Shown here: positions 1 to 9,600 of the stretch, piece by piece
Position numbering within the stretch: the stretch's first letter is position 1
Layout of the letters: every line of letters begins with the position of its first letter
NCBI RefSeq assembly: GCF_000485595.1
Contig: NW_014577147.1
Location: forward strand, 649,721-683,795
Direction of reading: 5' to 3'
DNA from: Priapulus caudatus
Taxonomy: Eukaryota; Priapulida; Priapulimorpha; Priapulimorphida; Priapulidae
DNA length: 34,075 nt
Notes under the pieces: model-generated
Database searches by the model: none
The model's input: the letters and a program-made list of their open reading frames with translations, nothing else
Told to the model about the DNA's origin: nothing
Translations under genes and position numbers: made by a program

Positions 1-342
1 CTTGATGCCTTTTAAAATTGCCTCGGTGGCTCGGTGCCCATCCATTTTAGAGAAAATTCAAGGCAATTTCTCACATGCCCCCAATTGCCTTGCGCCTCTT
101 GTCACTTAATTCGAGGCCTGCCCGAACCTGAACCCTAACCCTAATCCTAATCCTAATCCTAACCCTAACCCTAACCCTAACCCTAATCCTAACCCTAACC
201 CTAACCCTAACCCTAACCCTAACCCTAATCCTAACCCTAACCATATCAAATACTGACCAGGGTACGTTCTGAACTTCTGGTATACCGGACCGTACTCAGT
301 GTACGTTCTGGCAGTACCCTGGGGGACATAGACCCTATGAGC
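1..342. mobile_element. right end of a telomere-repeat-bearing DNA transposon (copy 1)
   Basis: From about 131 to 342 this matches the right end of the complete element at 4521-7160: a (CCCTAA)n array, then CCATATCAAATA, then a terminal repeat with GGTACGTTC words, ending GGACATAGACCCTATGAGC. The left end is off the window, and 1-120 has no counterpart in the other copy. The expected 3' TSD would be AATACTAAT (343-351), which cannot be checked here. Confidence 0.7.
131..240. repeat. interstitial telomere-like array (CCCTAA/TCCTAA)n
   Basis: About 18 hexamers, mostly CCCTAA with interspersed TCCTAA variants, on the + strand. It sits inside transposon copy 1 and not at a chromosome end, because DNA continues on both sides. 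Confidence 0.95.
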
Positions 343-557
343 AATACTAATAGTAATACACTGTAGACTAGTGGTGCACTTGTCACTGAATATAATCTCG
401 TGAGACACGAGATCATCAGAGCAAGAATAGATATTCACACTCACATCACTGTCAGCAGTGTTGCTAACAGTAGCTCACCCCCAGTGAGGGACTGATAACT
501 TTTAAACTGGCATCAAGTACAAACTGGCATCAAGTACTATATGCAACAAACAACAAA

Positions 558-613
558 TTTTTGAGATACATGACGACAGGCCTATAGCCTGTCGTCGTCA
601 TGTATCTCAAAAA
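558..613. repeat. 56-bp near-perfect hairpin
   Basis: TTTTTGAGATACATGACGAC on the left pairs with the reverse complement ending at 613. The right arm has one extra GAC triplet, and the loop is only a few bases. It could be a small fold-back element or a structured RNA; there is no evidence for either. Confidence 0.8.
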
Positions 614-1101
614 TGTGTTATAGACCTACATCCTAAACACTATAGTGCCAGTAAACACCAGGCAGTTCGATTCACTAGCACACGCTGTGCGTTTTTGCAT
701 CATGTGTCAGTGTTCACTATTACATAGAGATTATAGGCCTTGCTGCTGCTAATTAATGTAAAAACTTTGTGGATGATTGGATTGATGAGTTGTCCTCTCC
801 TGCCTGTTTGTCTAAAGACTAAATGATGGTATATCAGGTTAATTATACCATAGTGCAAAAGTGTTTGCTGTAGTACCCAACTGTATAGTGTGTGTGTGCA
901 TGCACGATGTGACATAAATATTATGTGTGTGTCATGTATTGAATCAGTAGGCTAGCAATAATAATCCGATGTATATCTTGTTTCATTAAGCTTGTCGGAA
1001 CTGGATGAAAACTATAAAGATGGGGGCATCACCGATAAGGTAGGTTTTGTGCTTCATTGCCAGGACTCGATCAGGATTGCTTAAATTCTTAGTTATCATG
1101 A

Positions 1102-1192
1102 CAGGGTTCTCCCTACGTTGCGCAAACGGGGCGCGCGCGCCCCGTTTGGGAAAACTCCCCCCTGTTTGAATTTCATCCTGGGGAGAACCCTG
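1102..1192. mobile_element. 91-bp MITE, 12-bp perfect TIRs, 5-bp TSD CATGA
   Basis: Begins CAGGGTTCTCCC and ends GGGAGAACCCTG, perfect inverted repeats, flanked by CATGA at 1097-1101 and 1193-1197. A 24-bp GC-rich perfect palindrome lies inside. Its left 68 bp and right 18 bp match the two ends of the element at 4615-6938, so it is an internally deleted derivative. Confidence 0.9.
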
Positions 1193-2829
1193 CATGATCT
1201 ACAAAGCAGTGTTCTTATTTCCTAGTTTCTTGTGCACAATTACTTCACTGCAAAAATCGTGTTAATTCCTAATTCATTACAGCTCCTAGGGCAGTGTTTA
1301 AAATTGCAATAGGATTTTCATCTGGGATAGTCAGATTTACAGTGCTCACTATAGTTTAATGACACGAGTGTGTATTTGTCAAGAAAATTGAAAGAAATTG
1401 AAACGACTGCACCAACATTTGCGTAATTTATCCTGCAGGGAGGGTAATCCGAAAAGATAGTGTTGCGAAAACTAGAGGTGATGTGCAAAAGGTGAAGGAG
1501 TAAAAGCAGCACATGGAATTTCCTAATTAACCTTCTTCAACTCCTTTCCTAAAATTATCAGGTTGATTTACACAGGGCTTGACTTACACAGGGTTTGGAA
1601 CTCATGCCTGCCCGCTCGCCTGATCTTAGTAGGAATCCGTAAAGGCTAATAGCATGTCTTGGCTGAGTAGCCATGCTGGCATTGCCAGTAATACTCAAAT
1701 CCATAGCTACTTTTTGTGAGACTGATTCCATCTGATTTAAGTATAAAATTTGTGTGTGCAAATTGATTAAAATTAAATCCCAGTAACAAAGTAACAAAGC
1801 CTCTGAATGCATCTCAGTCTAAAAAAAAAATTCTGGGAGCCCCCCCTCCTCCCCCACAGACCCACCCACTCATACTTTCCTCCTATGCGCAGCTAACTGC
1901 ACGCCATAGCGCTTCAGCACCACAGTGACCACACTCTAGAGAATTGCAGGCTTGTAGATTTTTCAGGTCACCAGCCCCATTGGCTAATGAAGCTTGATTG
2001 AAAGTTTAGGTGAGCTTCAAACCCTGCGTACAAAAATAATCAGTGAGTTAGCAATCGAGTGGTGTCGCATTGACAGCACTGTAGGAGGCGATCTGATCAC
2101 GTAGGCATTAGTTGGATAGGTTCCCAAATTTATGTTCTCAGCAGTGTGTGGACTGAACATTGACAGAATATTCCTTTCCATTATTGTTTCTTTCAATGAA
2201 TGATTTCTTTAGGAAGTTTGAAACACCTTGCAAATGAGTCAGAGTATGTGTTGTTATTCTTGCTAGTGGTTTCAGGTAATCACAATCATACGGTGACTAT
2301 AGCCACTTTTACCATATTTCGTCATGTACACTATGAATATGTAATCAGCAATTTTATATAAATAAACTACCTCTAATTAAAATTTGCATTTTATTCCCTA
2401 CAAATTTATTTATTAGCATCATTAAAATGTGTTTCAGAAACGTGCTATTTAAGTTGCCAATGTGCAATTAACAAATATCTATTTAACGTCTTTCATTTAA
2501 TTTTTTCACTTGCGAGAATTGTTACCACTGGTGTAGTTACTGGCTGTTGTTGTCACTCCATCAAATATATGTTTATTTATGCAGTATCCCAAAACTCCAT
2601 TATAAAATCTATATGGTATCTTTCATTGCATATTTAAAGTGTCTACGTCACTAATCTCGTGAAATTTATAGTTGAAACCTTATTTTTGTAATTTTTTTAC
2701 ATCAAAAGTTACTAACGTTACTAAATATATCCTCAAACTCTCACCTGATAAAAATGTTTTTACATTGGTTAAATTTGAAAAAATCTTGACGATTTGAATT
2801 AGTGTTATTAACACTATTTACCCAGTACT

Positions 2830-3198
2830 GTACAGATACTGGCGTCTCTCGGTTGCTGCACTGGTTGCTGTGGTCGATGTCATCGTGATTTGTGTATGGT
2901 GCACAAAGTGGTGCCCAAACAGTTTCTGTTTTTATTTGTGTTAGCTATATAGAATATAGAATATAGGAAAAGTAAATAATATATCATTATGTTCATGTGT
3001 ACAGTATTATGTTTGAAAAATTTTTATTAAAACTGCGAAATGTTATTTGTGAATTAATTTCGCGAGTGCCTAGTTTCCCGCAAATGTTCACCTATCGGCT
3101 AGCTGCGTGTGGGCGCTACGCAAGAGCTTATCGAAAATGGCGGTTGTGTTCAAGTCGAGCGTTTGTGCATCGAATGCACCGGCAAATTAGGGCGTATA
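2830..3198 (+). promoter_or_regulatory. probable DNMT1 promoter / 5' UTR region
   Basis: This is the first less AT-rich, CpG-containing stretch upstream of exon 1. It carries the YY1-like AAAATGGCGG word and an open frame (2997-3212) without recognisable protein content. The promoter role is inferred from position only. Confidence 0.3.
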
Positions 3199-3204
3199 AT
3201 GAAG
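3199..3204 (+). CDS. DNMT1: possible DNMT1 start exon (ATG AAG)
   Basis: An ATG followed by AAG lies directly before a consensus-like donor (GTATAT at 3205). Spliced to 3551 it keeps phase 0 and gives M-K-N-F-W ahead of the DMAP1-binding-like exon. The upstream stretch contains an AAAATGGCGG word (3134-3143), which resembles a YY1 site. It is equally possible that translation starts at the internal ATG at 3578 or in an exon I did not find. Confidence 0.3.
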
Positions 3205-3550
3205 GTATATAAGCATGAAAAGTAAACAGAAACACTAATTGTATTTTCACACATTTTATTTTGCACAAATAACACACAAATATACTACTTGCTGGTGCTC
3301 GAAATTTGTGACGTACACAGTTTAAGGCTTATTGATACCATTTAGTATTGTTTTTTTCATAATACAACCATGGTCATTGTAAATAAGTTTTCTGATTTAT
3401 TTAGGAGATAATATAAATTATCTAGATATTATATTTAGATGATTCTTTTAATCATTTTAAACCCACTTCATTGCAACTATGCATTATTTTAATGAAAATT
3501 GAAATGGCTTCTTATTAAAATTACCAAATTTGCATTTTTTCAACATTTAG

Positions 3551-3658
3551 AATTTCTGGAAAAGCCGTGTTGCCTTAATGTTTGAGCATCTTCCCATATC
3601 TACACAGAAAGATCTACAAAATCTGGAGCAGGAACTGCAAGAAGAGGAGATACCAGTG
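3551..3658 (+). CDS. DNMT1: DNMT1 exon 1 (DMAP1-binding-like, N-terminal)
   Basis: Residues 1-36 of the joined frame. Acceptor TTTAG, donor GTATGT, phase 0 at both ends. The [16 protein letters not shown] stretch corresponds to the N-terminal leucine/charge-rich helix of animal DNMT1. An internal ATG at 3578 is an alternative start. Confidence 0.85.
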
Positions 3659-6600
3659 GTATGTTTTTTGATATTTCTAAAGTTAGCACAATCAGGGGTT
3701 ATATGGGTCCTGGTAAAACAGGGAAAGTACTGGAATTTTAATGCCATTTTTCATGCCTGGAAAATCCTGGATAATGAGCTATGATCCTGGAACATCCTTG
3801 AAATAGACCATTATTCATGTATTTGGTCCTAGAAAGTTAGCAATGAATATTTCCTAACTGTATGAGAGAATAACATTTTCTTCACGCAACCATTTGTTCA
3901 CCAATTGTTAATTGGATGATACAAGGCAGAAATATTTTATTCGGCTAAATTAAAATTATAAACCTAGTAATGAAATTGTAAGTCCTAAAAACTGGAAAAA
4001 TTGCTTATCTTTGGTTGTACAAACCTTTACAATGCTAAAAAGCACCTTGTTTTTAACATTAACATTCGGTTTCATTAGGTTTGCACATACATGAATCGTT
4101 CTTATCCTCCCAGCATCTTATATCTTCTGTTATTTTCTATACTATTATATAGACATAATGTATACATTACTTTGGTGGTAACTGGCCCATATGGACACAT
4201 CTGCAGGGTTCGAAATCCTAACGGGCCTGATGCCCGTATTTTAAGGTTCGGGCCTGCATTTCTAATACTAGCAGGCCTGACGGGCCCGTAGAAAATCCCC
4301 CCCCCCCCCGGCATCCAACTAGCAGCATGCACTAGTGATCTCAGCGCCGGATTCAAGAAGAAATGCGTACGCACAAGTGTGTACGCAGAAAATTTACAAC
4401 ACCTTACGCACAACTTTAGTTGGCATTCAAGAAACGTGCGTGGGATGTTCGGACGCACAGTGCAGCGTTGGCATACCAAAAATCGATAAATGGTTTTATA
4501 CAAACGTTACGTACAGTAACGCTGAGAGGGTCTATGTCCTCTAGGGTACGTTCCTCCCTGGGGTACTGCCGGAACGTACCCTGGGTACGGTCCGCTATAC
4601 CGGAACGTACCCTGCAGGGTTCTCCCTACGTTGCGCAAATGGGGCGCGCGCGCGCCCTGTTTGGAAAAACTCCCCCCTGTTTCAATCGTTGCGAATGTCT
4701 GTTTAAATTACCTACGCCCCGATTAAATTCCACCACAATAAAAGTTTGCCAGCGCGCGACCGTCAAGAAGTACTATTCGACCAGGACACCCGGCGTGTGT
4801 ATTTTTACAGTACCACGCATGCACTACAGACAATACAACAGTCAACCTGTCCCACACCTAACACTAACTGTACACCAAAGATCGTAGAGTGAACAAGATA
4901 AACCACTCATGCGAAATCACGTGCAATGACGTGTAGTACGCAATGGAGCGCCACGTCCGCCATTTTAGGAAGCAAAACCAGCTCCGCGTCTGTTTGATAC
5001 ATAGAAATAATATGGATAACCATGGTTAATATATATATGTATATTATAATATAATGTAATAGATAATATTTTTATGCCAATAGCTGTATCAAATCTCTCA
5101 TTCAAGTGTACAAAAATCTAACAATGATTCATAATCGGATGTTACTATGTAGTATGTACACAGTGCAGTGCCAGCTAGTGGTGTAGGGAAGTGACTATAC
5201 GCACGGCGGAGTTTAGAAGGGAGAAGGTGGTGGAGGAGGGGGAGAAGCTGGTGGAGAAGAAGGAGGGGATCGAGAAGCTGGTGGAGAGAGAGGAAGAGGA
5301 GGAGGGGGAGAAGGGAGCTGGTGGAGGAGGAGGGGGAGAAGGGAGAAGGGGAGAATTGTGTCGTAGCTACCGTCGCTTCTCCACCGAGCTTCTCCTTCTC
5401 CTGCCTCCTCCTTCTCTATCCACCTTCTCCCGCCTCCTTCCTCCCCTTCCTCCTCCACCAGGCTCCTACTTCTCACAACTCCGGTCACTCTCCACCTTTC
5501 CTTCTCTTCCCTTCTGCCGAAGACGTTCGCAGAATACCTCCTTCTGCAGAAATCGCACCAGCTTCTCCCCTCCTCCAACACCTCCCTTCCTCCTTCCTCC
5601 TCCCACCAGCTCTCCCTTTCTCCCTTCCTCGTTTTCTCCCCTCTCCTCTCTCCACCAGCTCTTGCTCCCCTCCTCTCCGTTCTCCATCAACACTCCTCTC
5701 TTCGGCTTCCCCCCTTCTCCACCCCTTCTCCTTCCCCTCCTCTTTCTTCCACCCTTCTTCGTCTTCCCACCAGCCTAATCCCTAGCCTCCCTGCCCTCCT
5801 GTTCTCCACCAGGCTCTTTTTTCTGTCCTTCTCCCCTTCTTCCTGTCTCTTCGGCATCCTACGCTCTCCACCCCTTCACCCTCCTCGCAGCCATCCTTCT
5901 CTCCCCTTCCCTCTTCTTCTCCCAGCGCAGCTCTCCGCTCCTCCCCTGTCTCCACCAGCTTCTCTCCTCTGTCTCCCTTCCTCATTCCTAGCTTATTGAG
6001 TCGGCCATACGCCAGCCGTGCGTATACGGCCATATTTCTGGAATTTCTCTTACCTCCACACGCCCGTGCGTATACTGTATAGTCGTCGCCAGCTGGTGTA
6101 GTGTCAGACAGTGAGCAAGTGGCACAGGCACTTCATTGGACCGTCTCAAACAAATAGATGGTCAAGAGACGAGCACTATACTGTCATCGTCATCTATAAT
6201 TTCATACGTATTACATGCGCTTTCTCCTTTTACCTCATTTTCGCCTATTACTTTGCTCGATAACTCTGCTGTAAAATGCCGTCTCTCTGTTAAATGCCTC
6301 CATACTGCAACAACACAAGTAACTACATCGCACGTACGCCCTGTGCACAAACAACTGCCACTGGTAACTACATGTATGCACGAAGATTTGCACAACTTCT
6401 TTTGCACATGGCGATCTTCAGACAAAAAAACGCACATGTTTTCTCAACCTTTCCCGTAATTCTTGGGGATCCTGACAGGAAAGACCGAAGTCGCGGCTTA
6501 CACTGACATTCTGCGCAATTTACAGCAGAACAGTAAGCCGAGGCTGACAGCACACAGCAGAGCAGTTGCTACAGGTAGCAGATACAGCAGCATCCGGGAA

Positions 6601-9600
6601 CTTCGTGGTGAACTTCGTCTTCCTCATAAATGGCGGTTTGTGCGGACCCATGAACTAAACTACGCTATCGATTGGAGAGGTGGTTTAGTCTTCTGCCCTA
6701 CGCGGACTATAGATCTTGCTGTAGCACCGACTCCCGCTGATGATCTTATATAGACAGAGTACGGCGGGCAATATACCGTTTATGGCGTCTGAGATAATTT
6801 ACGCATTAATTAGTGGTAGCGGTAAAAAACACGCCCGCCCTAGCGTCTTCCCCCCCTCTCCCCTCCGTCTCCCTCGCCCCTTAACACCCTCAGCCTCCGC
6901 CCATGTTAAACTTACTGCTTATCCTGGGGAGAACCCTGTCCTGGTACTATCTAATATGCCAGACCGTACGTACCTCGCCTACTCCACTAACGAGTCTAGG
7001 GAGTCGCCTACGCCTACTTCCTAACCCGAACCCGAACTCTAACCCTAACCCTAACCCTAACCCTAACCATATCAAATAGTGACCAGGGTACGTTTTTGTT
7101 TACCGGACCGTACCCAAGGTACGTTCCGGCAGTACCCTGGGGGACATAGACCCTATGAGCTACAGTAACATGTATCTTGTTGCATGTAAAGATTTACATA
7201 CTTTCCACACATTTTTCACTGTGAACAACAAAACATAATTTTCAGCTATATATATAGAAATTCTTAAAATGGATTTGGAAATGTTTTGTGAGATTTTATC
7301 AGAATATTGATAGACTCCAGATTTTATTGCAACAGATATCTGTGAACTACAATGACTGATATGCCTACTATGCCACCCTCTGCCTCCATTCAGGAACCTT
7401 TCCACGGTTGTGTCTAAAGACAAGCTCTCATAGCCATACGTAGTACCACGAGTCCTCCTTGGATAAGAAGAAACTTGCTTGTACTTTTCATACTTCTTTC
7501 TTCTTTTCAACTTTCCTACTAACTCGTTTCATATTATTGAAGACTTTTAAGGCATGCACCCTTTGACCTTCAGGTCAGTTCTTTTCTAAGTTACCAAAAT
7601 TAAGTACCCAGTTCCTTGGTCTTTGACTTCCTTTACTTAACTGGCATTAGTAGTAGAAGTTAGCAGTTAGTGTGTGATGAAGATGTGAATTGGCTAACAA
7701 CAAGTCTGCCTTGTCATTAGTTGCTAGCCAAGCTGTTGTGTGAAAAAGTGGCAAAAACAGTCCAGAACATTACTTATATATTCAATGTGTTATTTAACTA
7801 ATTTTCATACATCATAACACCGTACAGCCGTACACACTTAATTGGCTTGTGTGCAAATATTTGCCTTACAATACGTGTATTAGCCTAGGTGGGCTTAGTG
7901 ATGAGAATATATTGTCATAACAATGTTAGTTTCCATGATTATCTGATACTTTATGTATTATTGCTTTCTTATAGAAAGAATATTATAAAAATTTGAAGAA
8001 ACTCATTGGTGTATGGCCACTACCAGATGAGAATGATCAAAAGACAAAAGCTGTTACAGAAGACATGAATGGCAACGGTGATTGTGAAAGAAGTAATGGA
8101 AATGTGGTACGTTTAATTACCAGATTATGTAAAACTTGCAGCTGGTTATTAAATAAAATGTGACTACAAGCATGATCGAATGTGTCTTGAAACGTCCGAT
8201 GAGTGGTTTGAGAACATCATAATTTTTGTGGAATTCTTTATGTAGCAGATGGACGCAGACCACCCAAAAGCTCAAATTGAAGAAGATTGTGCTGATCATG
8301 GTCCGATGGAGGTTGAAGACTGCAAAGAAGCATCATCTGCACCAGTGAATGCTAAGAAGAGGCGGATTCAGAGAGGTAATAATCAAAGCAGTGATGACAG
8401 AAAAGGCAAGGACGAGAGGAGCACTAACAGGGAAGCCAAAGATAAAGACAATGAAGGAGGGATTGAGAAGAGAAAAACACGAAGTGCAGTGAAATCGCCA
8501 TCCAACCAACCAAGCATCACATCGATGTTTAGTAGAATGTATGTTTAGCTTTTACAGTTTCTTGTGACATTTTTAGATGGTTCATAAATTTTTGATGATG
8601 TGTACCTGAATAGCAATGATGCTTTCATCTGTTTTACTTAACCATTGTTCAAAATATTATTATCACATCAAGTGTACTTTAATCCTGTGTGATTTGATGT
8701 TTTGTTCAGCTCAAATAAACGAAAATCAGAAGCAGAAGGTGGAGAGGAAAAAAACGAAAACATAGAAAAGAGAGTGAAACCAGTTGATGCAGAAATCATA
8801 GAGGAAAAAGAAGTCAAGATACCAAAAAATGGGTGAGTTTTATAACTCGCTTTACAGTTGTAAACTTAATGTGTCAGTAAGTCAAGTAAACTGACTGATT
8901 GTGAGTGAACTGCAGCGTTGTGCCTCGATCATAAAAGCCCCAATGGTCTTCTCTCTTTATTGCTTGATTGTCTCATAGCGAGATGCAGAATAGTTCCACG
9001 GAGCCTTTTTTGAAACCGGAGACAAAGTCGCTGCCTCAGAAATGCAAGCAGTGTCGGCAGTTATTGGATGACCCTGACCTGAATCTGTTCACTGGGGACC
9101 CTGATGACGCAGTATGTATGGAGAGGCATATTATCAGGAACTTGCATCGTTTAATCTCAGATCCATTGATAACGACTGCAGCTACATTAATTCAATAGTG
9201 GTTTTGAATGTTCGAAACGCAGTTAACTAACACATACTCCAATTTTAGCATACCAATTGTAAATGTTGATGACAGTGTCGATGTAATTAAAGTGCATTAC
9301 TATTTATCCTTGACCTAAAACGAAAAAATGTTTCCAGTTCAAAAGAATAAATGAATATTTTCTTTCATTGTGTTTGCTAAAAATGAATTGATGATGTGAG
9401 TGATTAGCTTTGCTAAAGATAAGACAGAATTTTGTAATTTAGAAGTTTTTTCACTGTGATCAATGTTAGGTTGAAGAGTTTGTGGCACTGACAGATGAAC
9501 GATTGTCACTATTTACTGGGAACGAGGAAACCATATCAGAGTATGATGAGAGACCTCAACACAAGCTGACTGAGTTCAGGTATGTTATGTCTACCAAGTA

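Larger units (their letters stand above)
343..2829. other. upstream intergenic DNA, no gene seen
   Basis: AT-rich sequence with no recognisable coding exon. It holds the hairpin at 558-613, the MITE at 1102-1192 and a short A/C-rich run near 1820-1856. Short open frames here match no family I know. Confidence 0.6.
4615..6938. mobile_element. nested CAGGGTTCTCCC element (parent form of the 91-bp MITE)
   Basis: Begins CAGGGTTCTCCCTACGTTGC, nearly identical to the MITE at 1102, and ends ATCCTGGGGAGAACCCTG. Flanking pentamers are CCCTG and TCCTG, four of five bases, consistent with a decayed 5-bp TSD. Open frames inside do not resemble a transposase. It lies inside the element at 4521-7160. Confidence 0.75.
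4521..7160. mobile_element. 2.64-kb DNA transposon with TIRs and perfect 9-bp TSD (TACAGTAAC), telomere-repeat-bearing
   Basis: Left end GCTGAGAGGGTCTATGTCC; the right end reverse-complements to GCTCATAGGGTCTATGTCC. Terminal repeats of about 90 bp share AGGGTAC, CTGCCGGAACGTACC and GGTACGGTCCG blocks. TACAGTAAC occurs directly outside both ends (4512-4520 and 7161-7169). The 9-bp TSD would suit a Mutator-like (MULE) or Merlin-type transposase. No transposase is encoded, so it is non-autonomous. It contains the second element at 4615-6938 and a (CCCTAA)n array next to its right terminus. Confidence 0.88.
3659..7974 (+). other. DNMT1 intron 1
   Basis: A 4.3-kb intron holding the hAT-like end at 4204 and the three-level nested insertion 4521-7160. 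The rest (3659-4200 and 7161-7974) is AT-rich and shows nothing recognisable. Confidence 0.8.

Noticed and set aside
131-240. Chromosome end or telomere fusion
   Set aside because: The same junction recurs at 7066, so the array belongs to a transposon.
106-444. Minus-strand frame with Leu-Gly repeats
   Set aside because: It is the translation of the (CCCTAA)n array inside the transposon.
2997-3212. 71-residue + strand frame before exon 1
   Set aside because: Joining it to exon 1 at the GTATAT donor would break the frame, and it has no DNMT1-like content; kept only as possible 5' UTR.
4420-4887. 155-residue + strand frame
   Set aside because: It spans the boundary of the 4521-7160 transposon and its TIRs, so it cannot be one gene.
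5191-5785. Long Pro/Ser/Leu-rich and Glu/Gly-rich frames on both strands
   Set aside because: Produced by the purine/pyrimidine minisatellite; no domain and no codon structure.
6162-6553. Overlapping frames on both strands in the intron 1 nest
   Set aside because: Inside the non-autonomous element; no transposase motifs seen.
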